Shown here: piece by piece, positions 37,449-46,459 of the stretch
How the letters are laid out: every line of letters starts with the position of its first letter
How positions within the stretch are numbered: the stretch's first letter is position 1
NCBI GenBank assembly: GCA_002344215.1
Contig: DDSV01000034.1
Coordinates: 92,734 to 156,733, forward strand
Direction of reading: 5' to 3'
From: Akkermansiaceae bacterium UBA2381
GTDB taxonomy: Bacteria > Verrucomicrobiota > Verrucomicrobiia > Verrucomicrobiales > DEV007
Length of the DNA stretch: 64,000 bases
Position numbers and translations under genes: made by a program
Notes under the pieces: generated by a model
The model's input: only the letters and a program-made list of their open reading frames with translations
Told to the model about the DNA's origin: nothing
Database searches by the model: none

Positions 37449-38690
37449 TTAAAAGGATGTGCGGACGGCAAACATCCACGAACCAGTCTCCACATCGACA
37501 CCTTCACCGAAGGTTTCGCCGGTCGCATACTCGTAACCACCCATCAGTTTCAAGTTGTGCTTGCAGATGTAGTAGTTAAGGCCTGCGTAGAATGTGTGGT
37601 AATCCTGAACAACATCACGCTGGTCGAAACGCTGCGTGCGCTGCTCACGACCCTCATCCATGTAAGCGTAGCGGGTAACGAGCTGAAGCTTCTCGGTGAT
37701 GTCGTAGTAAGGCATGATCACCAAACCAAAGGTATCGAACCCGGCAGGGATGTCAGTGTTACTGTTAGGACCATCGTTCTGCTGGAGGCCATTTGCGCCA
37801 TAGATGAAATCAGTGATCAAGCCAAGGCGGCCAAACTCCGACTCGGTTCCAACGGCGAAAACGTGTTCAAACTGCGAGCCCAGGTTTGTGTCACTGAGAA
37901 GCTGGGGACTGACCAGACCACCGTTGTTGTTGGTGTACTGATAGTCGAAAAACGCTGTCGTTGATTCAGTGATGCCGTAGCTGGTACGATAGGTAAGGCT
38001 TTCGTTTGAATCGAAGTCAGCCCAGTTCCAGCGCTCTCCTGTCGAATCCAGGTTGGCACCAGCAACATAGGCGCCGACTTCATGGTTAAGACCAAGAGCC
38101 TTAAATCCAACGGCAACTCCCCATGGCTTATCTGAGATCACCGAGTTGGTGATCGCCGAACGCTCAATCGTAAGGATGCTGTTGGAGGAGGTGGTGTTTT
38201 CCCGAGTGATCTTCTGCTTCTGTTTTCCGAGGATAACATAAAGGTCGTCGTTGGGCTCCCAGGCGAGGTTGAACTCATCCCAGTCGTCGATGAATCCGCG
38301 GTTTACCAGGCTGTGGTTTCCAATGCCTCCTGAGCCATCGGAAATGTTGCTCAGGACGTTAAGGGTAAGGTCATGAGCCATCTCAATTTCCAATCCCAGG
38401 CGAAAACGGCGATGATCGAACTCGTGATACCCGTTGTCGAGGGTATTGTTCACATCCTCCTGCTGTGAAATGTACTGACCATGGTAACGGCCTTTGAGTT
38501 TCACTTTCTTGATGAAACCGTCACCTTCATAGAGGGTGTTTTTCTTGAAGATGTCGCAGAACGAGGATTCGATCGGCATCTTGTCGTTGATCACGGTCTT
38601 TCCGGGATCACCGGCAGTGAGGGAACCGGCCAGAACGGCTGCGGCACCTGCACCAGTCATCAGTTTTCTGAGGCTATTGGATTGTGTCAT
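37449..38690 (-). CDS. Outer-membrane porin-like protein
   Basis: A 413-aa protein. Signal-like N-terminus (KLMTGAGAAAVLAGSLTAGD), then alternating beta-strand segments (VKLKGRYHGQYISQQ, FRLGLEIEMAHDLTLNVLS, YVILGKQKQKI, TAFFDYQYTN, YHTFYAGLNYYICKHNLKLMGGYEY) ending in Phe (MFAVRTSF), the hallmark of beta-barrel outer-membrane proteins. It resembles the phosphate-selective porin O/P group. Substrate specificity is unproven. Upstream CTGTCAC-type repeats (38759-38776) would fit phosphate regulation. Confidence 0.82.
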   Translation of the reverse strand: MTQSNSLRKLMTGAGAAAVLAGSLTAGDPGKTVINDKMPIESSFCDIFKKNTLYEGDGFIKKVKLKGRYHGQYISQQEDVNNTLDNGYHEFDHRRFRLGLEIEMAHDLTLNVLSNISDGSGGIGNHSLVNRGFIDDWDEFNLAWEPNDDLYVILGKQKQKITRENTTSSNSILTIERSAITNSVISDKPWGVAVGFKALGLNHEVGAYVAGANLDSTGERWNWADFDSNESLTYRTSYGITESTTAFFDYQYTNNNGGLVSPQLLSDTNLGSQFEHVFAVGTESEFGRLGLITDFIYGANGLQQNDGPNSNTDIPAGFDTFGLVIMPYYDITEKLQLVTRYAYMDEGREQRTQRFDQRDVVQDYHTFYAGLNYYICKHNLKLMGGYEYATGETFGEGVDVETGSWMFAVRTSF

Positions 38691-39214
38691 TGAGTTGGAT
38701 TTGAATTAAACAGTGCGATTCTCTAAAGTTTGATCAAGGTTTGTTCCACCCTCGGAACGTGACAGTTACGACACGGCTTCAGCGGGTGGAAGAATCATTG
38801 ACTGCCCGATAATGCTTCCTGAATCCTCTCGGGCAAGAGAAGTTGTGTGACAATTGACACGGATTTGTGACGGATCTGTCACCGTAGTCGTGAGCGGCGG
38901 GGTGTCTAAAGGCACAGGAAGATATTAAGCGCGAACGAGTTAGGTATTGTTTTCCGCATCTTATTCTTCAGTTTGCTGTCGTGGAAAATTTCCCGAAACA
39001 TCCCTAAGGAAGGAAGGTTTTAGCCGTTTCCGGCCTCTTTTCCAATTGCGGTTGCGTCAGTTGAATCCACACCTGCTCGCTTCGTGCAGGTGCCTTGATG
39101 GGGAAGATTCAGAAAAATTCCAGTTTTGCGACTCGCATGATGGTTTGTTCTGGACAGTTTTCAGCAGGGGAGAGAAGCTTCGCTCCCTGATAACGGCCAA
39201 AAAAGACCCCGATT
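38691..39214. other. 524-bp divergent intergenic region upstream of the porin gene
   Basis: No gene is supported; the frame open from 38947 has no family resemblance. On the minus strand toward the porin start there are CTGTCAC-type repeats (38759-38776, more loosely 38845-38884) and a GTTCC...GGAAC inverted repeat (38743-38758). Nothing clear precedes the plus-strand hydrolase at 39215. Confidence 0.5.
38743..38776 (-). promoter_or_regulatory. Candidate Pho-box-like repeats and inverted repeat upstream of the porin
   Basis: On the minus strand: CCGTGTC, 4-base spacer GTAA, CTGTCAC (38776-38759). This is two 7-base units with an 11-base period, as in PhoB boxes. Immediately downstream is a GTTCC/GGAAC inverted repeat around 6 bases (38758-38743). 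The site is ~70 bases upstream of the porin start. Only one half-site is perfect. Confidence 0.4.
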
Positions 39215-40018
39215 ATGCCACACGTAGAAACGAACGGAATTAAGATGTATTACGAGGAGAAAGGGTCAGGCGACCCGGTCATCCTTATTATGGGAATCAC
39301 CGCCACCGGAGATGTCTGGGAGGCCCATGCAGCCGACTGGAGTCAGTCATTCCGATGTATCATGCCTGACAACCGTGGCGTCGGGCAGACCGACAAACCG
39401 GTCGGGAACTACACCAGCGCGATGATGGCCGACGACTATGCCGGTCTCATGGATGCTCTTGGGATCAAGCAGGCTCGTATCGTCGGTGTCTCGATGGGCT
39501 CAATAATCGCCCAACAGCTTTGCCTGCGCCATCCGAAGAAGGTGCGCAGTGCGGTCCTGATGTGCCCGTGGGCGAGGGTCGACCGCTATGCGACCTCGGT
39601 ATTCGAGCACATGAAGGCCTGCAAGGCTCATCTCGACAATCAGCAGTTCATGGAGTGGATCCAGTTGCTCATCTTTACGAAACCCTTTTGGGACAACGAC
39701 GATGCCTACAAGGGGTTGGTGACGGGGCGTCAGGATTTTGATGTCAATCCAAACCCTCAGCCGCTTCACGGCTTGCGGGGCCAGGCCGCGGCTTGCATCA
39801 GCCACAACACCAGTGGAAAATTGGGCAAAATCAAGGCTCCCTGCCTTGTGATTGGCGGCAAGGACGACATTTTTACTCCCCTCTGGATGGGGAAAGAAGT
39901 GGCGGCTGCGATCCCGAACTGCGATAGCCATTTTTACAACGGTGCCGGACATGCCTTCCACTGGGAAGTGATGGATGACTTCAATCCGCGGATCAGGAAG
40001 TGGCTTCTCAAGCATTGA
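39215..40018 (+). CDS. Alpha/beta hydrolase
   Basis: A 267-aa cytoplasmic protein of the alpha/beta-hydrolase fold. Nucleophile elbow GVSMGS near residue 93 (G-x-S-x-G), oxyanion region ILIMGITATGDVW, acid in GGKDDIFTPL, and His in GAGHAFHWE. It resembles 3-oxoadipate enol-lactonase/non-haem haloperoxidase-like members, which cover many esterase reactions. The gene ahead of the sugar isomerase-like gene; 45-base gap. Confidence 0.85.
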   Translation: MPHVETNGIKMYYEEKGSGDPVILIMGITATGDVWEAHAADWSQSFRCIMPDNRGVGQTDKPVGNYTSAMMADDYAGLMDALGIKQARIVGVSMGSIIAQQLCLRHPKKVRSAVLMCPWARVDRYATSVFEHMKACKAHLDNQQFMEWIQLLIFTKPFWDNDDAYKGLVTGRQDFDVNPNPQPLHGLRGQAAACISHNTSGKLGKIKAPCLVIGGKDDIFTPLWMGKEVAAAIPNCDSHFYNGAGHAFHWEVMDDFNPRIRKWLLKH

Positions 40019-40063
40019 GCTTTGTCCGCGTGTTTCCTCCCAAAATTTAATCAATCAAAAACC

Positions 40064-40930
40064 ATGTCTAACATCAAATTCGGATCCCAGGTCTACACCT
40101 GGTTCATGCAGGGCACCGGCAAGGGCTACGACAACAAATTGGACCACATGATGAAGGTGGCGGCCAAGGCCGGGTTCACTGGAATTGAGCCGATGGTTCT
40201 CGAAATTTCCAAGAGCGCGTTGGGTTGCTCGAAATACTGGCTGGGTCCGCAGATTGACCCCGTCAAGATGAAGGAGTCCCTCGCGAAGCACAAGATCAAG
40301 CTCGCCGGTCTTGCTCTGGTCTGTGCCTGGGATGGTGAGAAGGAAACTCCGGCTGAGAAAGCCGCCGCTGATTTCACGATCAATTTCCTCAAACACTTCC
40401 CCGGGGCCATGCTCGGCACGGTTACGCTTCCAAGCGGGCGAACCAGTGATTTGCAGCGCAGGAGGCTGAATGTCGCCCGTAATGTCAACGCCGTCTCGAA
40501 ACGCGCTACGGACGCCGGGCTTGTCTGTTCCTATCACCCGAACAGCCCTCCGGCTTCTCTCGTGCGGACGCAGGAGGATTACGATGTGGTCCTGAGCTCA
40601 CTGGACCCCTCCGTCACGGGTTGGACCCCCGACGTCGGGCATATTATCCGCGGTGGCATGGATGTTATCGCCACCTTGAACAAGTGGCAGCATCTGGTCA
40701 ATCACATCCACTACAAGGACTATTCCGGTAATGGCCCGGAACCCTGGGCCCAGATGGGAACGGGAAAATTGGATTTCCACCGCATTACCGAATGGCTGGT
40801 GCAGCGGGACTATTCCGGCTGGATCATCTGCGAGGATGAGGCCCATGTCGCCGTCGATGATCCGGACGGGGTCACGCTCCAGAACGGAGTCTGGTGTAAG
40901 GAGAACCTGCATCCGATTGTGGGTCTTTGA
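40064..40930 (+). CDS. Sugar phosphate isomerase/epimerase-like TIM barrel
   Basis: A 288-aa xylose isomerase-like protein from ATG 40064. Characteristic features: AKAGFTGIEPMV, the CSYHPNSPP and GWTPDVGHIIRGG segments, NHIHYKDY, and CEDEAHVA supplying typical metal-ligand acidic and His residues (E, D, H, E). Family relatives include inosose dehydratases and hydroxypyruvate isomerases. Follows the alpha/beta hydrolase gene; a strong hairpin occurs just past the stop. Confidence 0.82.
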   Translation: MSNIKFGSQVYTWFMQGTGKGYDNKLDHMMKVAAKAGFTGIEPMVLEISKSALGCSKYWLGPQIDPVKMKESLAKHKIKLAGLALVCAWDGEKETPAEKAAADFTINFLKHFPGAMLGTVTLPSGRTSDLQRRRLNVARNVNAVSKRATDAGLVCSYHPNSPPASLVRTQEDYDVVLSSLDPSVTGWTPDVGHIIRGGMDVIATLNKWQHLVNHIHYKDYSGNGPEPWAQMGTGKLDFHRITEWLVQRDYSGWIICEDEAHVAVDDPDGVTLQNGVWCKENLHPIVGL

Positions 40931-40941
40931 TTCTTTGGTCG

Positions 40942-40971
40942 CGCCCGGTTTCATCAAGGTGAGACCGGGCG
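40942..40971 (+). terminator. Putative hairpin terminator after the isomerase gene
   Basis: Stem CGCCCGGTTTC/GAGACCGGGCG of 11 pairs with one G-U and an 8-base loop. It lies 12 bases past the stop. It lacks a clear T-run afterwards (AAGAGTCCC), so it may act as an mRNA 3' structure rather than a classical terminator. Confidence 0.45.
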
Positions 40972-41141
40972 AAGAGTCCCTGTCGTCTTTCCCGGCGGAT
41001 TGAACTAATTCGCTTTTCGATAGGGTGTATTCGGGATATTCCCCGGGTGCGATTCGTGCGGTGGGCGATTTCAACTCTGTCTCGATAATTTTGCAAAGAA
41101 CGGCTCGCAATCCGTCGCGCGCTTGTTAGGTTTTGCCTATC

Positions 41142-43181
41142 ATGGAAGCGGAGTTCCGAAGCAAAGAAACCAGCTGGCTGTCGTTTAATGCGCGTGTCCT
41201 GCAGGAAGCGGCAGATCCAAGTGTCCCTCTCTTTGAACGGATCAAGTTTCTCGGGATTTACAGCTCGAACCTGGACGAGTTTTTCCGGGTTCGCGTGGCG
41301 ACCCTGAAGAGGCTCGCCTCTCTCGGTGAAGAGTGGAAAAATCTCGATATACCGGACCCTAAGATCACGTTGAAGCAGGTCAGACTTCTGGTTTCAAAGC
41401 AGGGAAGGGATTTCAATGAGGCCTATGGCAAGGTCAAGGCCGACCTGGAGAAAAACGGAATCAAACTCATCTCTGAGAACGACGTTCCTGCAACGCTCAG
41501 GCACTATTTGGCGGAATATTTCCGGAGACAGGTCAGTCCTCATATCTTCCCTACCATTCTCAAGGCGACGGCGAAGCTTCCTAAACTCAAGGACCTTCCC
41601 ATGTACCTGGCGGTCAAGGCGACGAAGTCAGACGGGTCCGGACGTCCCATGCATGCGTTGATTGAGATCCCGCAGGATCTGCCGCGATTCATTCAGCTTC
41701 CGTCGGTCGGAGATACCCGGCTGGTCATGTATTTGGACGATATCATCCGATTCGGGTTGCCCGAAATATTCTCAACCTTTCCCTATGACCATTTTGAGTC
41801 ATTCGCCATCAAGTTCACCCGGGATTCGGAACTCGCGTTTGACGATGATTTCACGGAAAGCTTTTACGAGAAACTGGCGGACAGTCTGAAGGCAAGGGAG
41901 GAGGGACTCCCGGTCAGGGCGAACTTCGACGAGAATTTTCCGAAACCGTTTCTTAACCTTATCCTTCGGAAACTTAATCTGGCCCGTTCCGATTCTCTTT
42001 ATCCCGGAGCGAGATACCATAACCGGCGTGATTTGCTGAGTTTCCCGGATTTTGGGAACAAGGAATTGAAGTACGAGAAATCAGTCCCGGTCCCGGTCAA
42101 GGCCCTGATGGGGAAACCGGGCGGTTATTTCGCGGCCATTCGGAAGCGGGATATCCTTATCAATGTCCCGTATCAGCCGTTCCGCCATCTGATCACCCTT
42201 CTGCAGGAGGCCTCGATCGACCCCCTCGTTCAGAGCATCGCGATGACGCAGTACCGGCTGGCAAAAGGTTCCTGCATCGCGCGGGCGCTTCAGGCGGCTG
42301 CACGAAACGGCAAGAGTGTTTTTGTCATGGTGGAGCCCCAGGCAAGATTTGACGAAGAGGCGAACATCAAGTGGGCAGGCCGCTACCGGGATGCCGGTGT
42401 TCAAGTTCAACTCGGGGTTCAAGGCCTGAAGGTGCACAGCAAGCTCATTCACATTGTGCGGAAAGAGTCCGGGCATGACCGCAGCTATACCGTTCTCGGA
42501 ACGGGTAATTTCAACGAGGACACCGCTGAGATTTTTGCAGACCATCTCCTCATGACCTACAATCAGGAGATTGGAGAGGATGCTGCGGAGATTTTCCGGT
42601 TTTTCCGGCAGTCGTATCTAAAACCGCGTCTGCACCATCTGAACATCGCGCCGTTCGATCTTCGCGCATTCCTTCGCACCCGCATTGAGCGGGAGATTGA
42701 AAACCACCTTTCAGGAAAACCGTCCGGGATCTCAATCAAGGTGAACAATTTCTCAGACACGGAAACCAACGAGTTGATCCACCGCGCGGCGAATTCAGGG
42801 GTTCCTGTCAGGATGATCGTCAGAAGTATGTTCTCTCTGGTCATTGAGGGTGACTGCCCTATCGAAGCAATCAGTATCGTGGACAAGTACCTCGAGCACT
42901 CGAGAATGATCGTCTTTGCGAACGGGGGAGAGCCGGAGGTTTATCTTTCGTCGGCAGACTTCATGCCGCGTAACTTCGATACCCGGGTTGAAACGATTTT
43001 CCCGGTCTACGAAAAGAAACTGAAAGACCAGCTCATCGACTATTTCGATATCCAGTGGAGCGACAACGCCAAGGCCCGTGTTCTCGACCGGAACCTTTCC
43101 AACGGATATCGGAGAGCGAAGAAAGCCAAGCCCGTTAGGGCCCAGTTTGATATCGAGACCTATCTTAGAGAGCGCAATTGA
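41142..43181 (+). CDS. ppk1: Polyphosphate kinase 1
   Basis: A 679-aa protein from ATG 41142. PPK1 polymerises the ATP gamma-phosphate into polyphosphate. Seen: N-terminal SWLSFNARVLQEA and SSNLDEFFRVRV, catalytic His in KVHSKLIHI near residue 431, GTGNFNEDTA near 453, and a second conserved His in LEHSRMIVFANGG near 585. Length is normal. The region before it has no strong promoter match. Confidence 0.96.
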   Translation: MEAEFRSKETSWLSFNARVLQEAADPSVPLFERIKFLGIYSSNLDEFFRVRVATLKRLASLGEEWKNLDIPDPKITLKQVRLLVSKQGRDFNEAYGKVKADLEKNGIKLISENDVPATLRHYLAEYFRRQVSPHIFPTILKATAKLPKLKDLPMYLAVKATKSDGSGRPMHALIEIPQDLPRFIQLPSVGDTRLVMYLDDIIRFGLPEIFSTFPYDHFESFAIKFTRDSELAFDDDFTESFYEKLADSLKAREEGLPVRANFDENFPKPFLNLILRKLNLARSDSLYPGARYHNRRDLLSFPDFGNKELKYEKSVPVPVKALMGKPGGYFAAIRKRDILINVPYQPFRHLITLLQEASIDPLVQSIAMTQYRLAKGSCIARALQAAARNGKSVFVMVEPQARFDEEANIKWAGRYRDAGVQVQLGVQGLKVHSKLIHIVRKESGHDRSYTVLGTGNFNEDTAEIFADHLLMTYNQEIGEDAAEIFRFFRQSYLKPRLHHLNIAPFDLRAFLRTRIEREIENHLSGKPSGISIKVNNFSDTETNELIHRAANSGVPVRMIVRSMFSLVIEGDCPIEAISIVDKYLEHSRMIVFANGGEPEVYLSSADFMPRNFDTRVETIFPVYEKKLKDQLIDYFDIQWSDNAKARVLDRNLSNGYRRAKKAKPVRAQFDIETYLRERN

Positions 43182-43190
43182 TGTGCGGGG

Positions 43191-43214
43191 CTACGGAGAT
43201 TCTCCGCCCGCTAG
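43191..43214. repeat. REP-like palindromic element
   Basis: CGGAGATTCTCCG (43194-43206) is a 6-bp inverted repeat around one base, flanked by CTA and CCGCTAG. It lies in the 29 bases between the convergent ppk1 and protease genes. It shares the CTAGCGGGCG string with 19297-19323. Confidence 0.45.
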
Positions 43215-44221
43215 CGCCAGATCGACTCAAGTGAATCAGTGGTAAGCTCAACTCGCCGAATCGACTTGTTTCCCGGGGTCATCACTTCGAGGTGAAAGGT
43301 CGTCCCGGCCGCTTCTTTGCGGATCAGGGAAAGGAACTGGTGAATCCTGCGGACAGGAGTGCTATTGCAGCTCAGAATGATGTCGAAGGGCTTCACTCCT
43401 GCACGGTCGAGCGGCCGGTCTTTGAATACCGGGTTAACCCAGATCCCCTCGATTCCCGCGGGAAGCGTCTCGAGGTAGGAGCGTTCCGCAGTGCGCACTT
43501 CCCACAAGAATCCGCCAATCCCGGGAGTGCTTGCAAGCCGGTTGTTCTTTATCAGTGCGGACACGGCTGAGGGAGGGGAGACCATACTAAGTCCTGAGGA
43601 CGGAGATCCTTCGTCTCCTTTGAGACGACCGTGCTGCACCCCGACGATTTCGCCGTCGCGGTTGACCCATGGCCCTCCTGAAGAAAAGACGGGGTTGATT
43701 CCGGAGACAAAGTAATGGGCGAGATAGTCCTGCGAGGAGGAAAAGTCAGTGTAGGAAACACCGGCATGGGCAACTGAACCGGGGATCACCAGCGATTGCC
43801 GGCTCAGAGCGGGACTAAAATTAAAAACCGGCATTGTCTCACCCGGGCTTACGGAAGCGATTTCCAGAACTCCATATTCTTTCAAGGCCGGGTCCACCTC
43901 GATGAGGGCAAGATCGTGTCCGAGATCATAGGCGCTGAGGGACGCTAGATGTGAACGCTCGTCCTCAGTGACGACGACGCAGGTATCGCCCGGACGATGG
44001 AAAAGGTGCGCCGCAGTGAGGACATAGATCTTTCCGGCGGGGTTGGCAACAATGGCCCCGCCTCCCCGCAGCTGGCCTTTGATCAGAATTTCCACCGAAG
44101 CCCGGCGGACCTTTGAGACGAGGCGCTGGGAGAGTTCCTGGGCCCCTGCCGGGCTCAACGAAAAGGCGAGAACCAGAAGAAGTGCGGGCAGTGGTAGAGG
44201 GAACTTGGCAGGGGGAAACAT
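43211..44221 (-). CDS. Exported trypsin-like protease with PDZ domain
   Basis: A 336-aa protein from ATG 44221 with signal peptide (LPLPALLLVLAFSLSPAGA). His in LTAAHLF near 71, Asp in GHDLALIEV near 102, Ser in FSSGGPW near 178, so the triad seems intact although GNSGGP is changed to FSSGGP. A PDZ-like domain spans ~230-320 (LDRAGVKPFDIILSCN, VRRIHQFLSLI). HtrA-like periplasmic protein. 28 bases downstream of the DUF455/ATP-grasp gene, so probably the same transcript. Confidence 0.84.
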   Translation of the reverse strand: MFPPAKFPLPLPALLLVLAFSLSPAGAQELSQRLVSKVRRASVEILIKGQLRGGGAIVANPAGKIYVLTAAHLFHRPGDTCVVVTEDERSHLASLSAYDLGHDLALIEVDPALKEYGVLEIASVSPGETMPVFNFSPALSRQSLVIPGSVAHAGVSYTDFSSSQDYLAHYFVSGINPVFSSGGPWVNRDGEIVGVQHGRLKGDEGSPSSGLSMVSPPSAVSALIKNNRLASTPGIGGFLWEVRTAERSYLETLPAGIEGIWVNPVFKDRPLDRAGVKPFDIILSCNSTPVRRIHQFLSLIRKEAAGTTFHLEVMTPGNKSIRRVELTTDSLESIWR

Positions 44222-44249
44222 CGTACGTTTCTGCGGGGAATCGGACTGG

Positions 44250-46379
44250 TCAGACAATTCTGGCGGGTGGGGCGGGCCGTGAAAAGCTTTTTGCGACGCT
44301 GATTCTTGCGTTGAAGAGAGATCCCGCCAGGGTTTCAGTCAGCAGGATTGACCCTCCTGCAATTCTTCCCTTCTCATCCAGGACCGGGGAGTCAACGTTC
44401 CGGTCGTGAGAATCCGCTCTCACCATCTCAAGCTTGAGTCCGTGACCGGGTGAGATTTTACGCCTTAGTTCATGAGCTATCCTCCCCATAGTGTAGCGAG
44501 GGTTCACCTCACAGATCGGCCTCAGACTGAGTTTGCCCGAAGGGCTGCGGTAGACGTAGGCATCGATACCGAGGGGGCCTTCGTAGCCCCGGCTAGAAGC
44601 CCATTTTCCAAGATCCTGATTTAAGGGTGATCCATCTTCGTAGTGGGGCAGGGCATCGCTCATGAGAAACTGTGCCAGCCCGGAGTCGAGATCTTTGCAG
44701 AATTTGATTTGGCAGATGCTGCCTCGATAAGCACCCTTCGGCGAAATAATCTGTTCGACCAGGCCGATCCGGCGAGCTACCCCGGATTCGATCTGGTACT
44801 GGACGGAAAAATCAAAAACCCGTTGGTGAGCGGGTTCGACAAGGAGGCCTCCTTCCGAGGAAACTCGATCAGAGAGGGGTAAAGGGGAGAGCCCGTCAGA
44901 ATCTTCCGTATTGACGCGAATCATTCCGGATCCTGCCGTTGAAAATGCCCGCTTAAGAATTGCCCCGGAGAATCCCAGATCTCTGATTTTCCCAAGAGCG
45001 GAATTTATCTCGTCGGTTGACTCGCATGGAAAGGAAATCCCCATCCACTGCCCGAGAGATCGCACCTGCTCGACCTTTGAAAACAGGCTTCTTGAATCTG
45101 TCGTCCACGTCTTTCTTGCCGGATCTCCTGAGGATGCCTGTCCAAGTGGTTCAAAAAGCGCTCCGAGATCGGGCGCGATTGACCAGGGGTGCAGACGGTT
45201 GATCTTCCGCTGACGGATCAAATTTGCCGAACTGAGACGCCCGGTATCATCGAGGCTCTCAATTTCCGGGACAGTGAGTCCGCATCGCTTCAGCTTGGCA
45301 AGATGGGCATCAGTTGGCATCCGCCTCAACAGCAACACATCATCCTTCTTTGCGAGGAAGGCGCAGAGCAACTCGAGGTCGCGGGTGATGGAAACCTGGC
45401 TCTGATTCGGATGAAAGGGCCGCGGCCACGAAGCAATGCGGTGTTCCGCATCAGGATTAAAATAGAAAACATTGGGAGTACGTCCCTTTGACCGCTCGAA
45501 AAGACCGAGGCGTTCGATATAGTCCTCGTCGAAACCGGCCGCCCGTCTTCCTTCCTCGTTAAAGCCCGTTCTATTTCCTTTTGCGCGGCTAGGAGAGAGG
45601 GGGAAGGAAAGTCGCTTTTTCAGCGCACTCCAATCAGACTCACCTTCTTCCTTCCAGCGCCGGAACCACTTCAGCCCATAGCCGACATGAGCGATCTCAT
45701 CGCGATAAATTCGGTGAAGAATGGCGGAACTCTCGGGATCTCCGGCCTCGGCGAGCACTTTGCCGAAATGCAGGGAGTAGTCCAGATTGGCCTGTTCGAA
45801 GGTGAGGCTAAGACGGGACACATAGTCCAGGGGGCACTCCATTCCGGAGACTGCGTCCCAGAAATAACGACTCACCGGATACTGGCCGAACTCGACTCCG
45901 CAGTCCCTCATGCGATCGACATACCATCGCGTGTGCATCTGCTCCTCTCGGAGAGTCTTTGCCAACCCCTGACGGAAGGCGGGTGGGGCATCGGGGAACT
46001 TCAGGAGGGCGAGCGCCATCAGTTCCGCCGCGAGGAGTTCATGATTGGCGAAAAAGTGCAGGAGGACACCCCGGCTTTCATCATTTACCAACCCGGGGAG
46101 TCCGGGAAGTGACGGGCGCGACCTTGAGTCACGTGCAAAATTCAAGTTCTCAGGCCGCGCAGGAGTAAAACCTCCTCCAAATCGCGTCTCGCTGGCCGGG
46201 GTTTCAATTGGACCGTTGTCCCGGGCTCGAAGGGGCTGCAATCGCAATTTCTCGTCCAGTGAACCGCTGAAAAGAACCCGGTGGGCAAGTTCCCCGATCA
46301 ATTCGGAGGATGGAGTTTCCGCTTCCGGGGCAGGAGTCGGGAGATTCGAGGAATTAAAGCTGGCTCTTGACCGTTCCAT
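44250..46379 (-). CDS. DUF455 ferritin-like / ATP-grasp fusion protein
   Basis: A 709-aa cytoplasmic protein. Residues ~90-280 are a DUF455-type ferritin-like four-helix domain with candidate di-iron ligands: Glu in HELLAAELMALAL, E-x-x-H in EEQMH near 149, Glu in TFEQAN, E-x-x-H in RDEIAH near 229. A middle segment (FYFNPDAE, MPTDAHL) leads into an ATP-grasp domain: Lys in AILKRAFSTAGSG, the EP pair in LLVEPAHQR, and the metal-binding E-x-N in CEVNPRYTMG near 627. The reaction is unknown; it may couple oxidation and ligation. ATG 46379 is preferred to TTG 46391. Divergent from the LptF-like gene. Confidence 0.8.
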   Translation of the reverse strand: MERSRASFNSSNLPTPAPEAETPSSELIGELAHRVLFSGSLDEKLRLQPLRARDNGPIETPASETRFGGGFTPARPENLNFARDSRSRPSLPGLPGLVNDESRGVLLHFFANHELLAAELMALALLKFPDAPPAFRQGLAKTLREEQMHTRWYVDRMRDCGVEFGQYPVSRYFWDAVSGMECPLDYVSRLSLTFEQANLDYSLHFGKVLAEAGDPESSAILHRIYRDEIAHVGYGLKWFRRWKEEGESDWSALKKRLSFPLSPSRAKGNRTGFNEEGRRAAGFDEDYIERLGLFERSKGRTPNVFYFNPDAEHRIASWPRPFHPNQSQVSITRDLELLCAFLAKKDDVLLLRRMPTDAHLAKLKRCGLTVPEIESLDDTGRLSSANLIRQRKINRLHPWSIAPDLGALFEPLGQASSGDPARKTWTTDSRSLFSKVEQVRSLGQWMGISFPCESTDEINSALGKIRDLGFSGAILKRAFSTAGSGMIRVNTEDSDGLSPLPLSDRVSSEGGLLVEPAHQRVFDFSVQYQIESGVARRIGLVEQIISPKGAYRGSICQIKFCKDLDSGLAQFLMSDALPHYEDGSPLNQDLGKWASSRGYEGPLGIDAYVYRSPSGKLSLRPICEVNPRYTMGRIAHELRRKISPGHGLKLEMVRADSHDRNVDSPVLDEKGRIAGGSILLTETLAGSLFNARISVAKSFSRPAPPARIV

Positions 46380-46459
46380 CGAATACAGCAAAGTTCATTT
46401 CGTTCAGGGGGGCAAACATTCAGGATCGCCAACAGATCTGCCGCCCGGGACTATGCTCC

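Noticed and set aside
38947..39243. 98-residue plus-strand frame before the alpha/beta hydrolase
   Set aside because: Cys- and Phe-rich translation without family resemblance; overlaps the hydrolase start.
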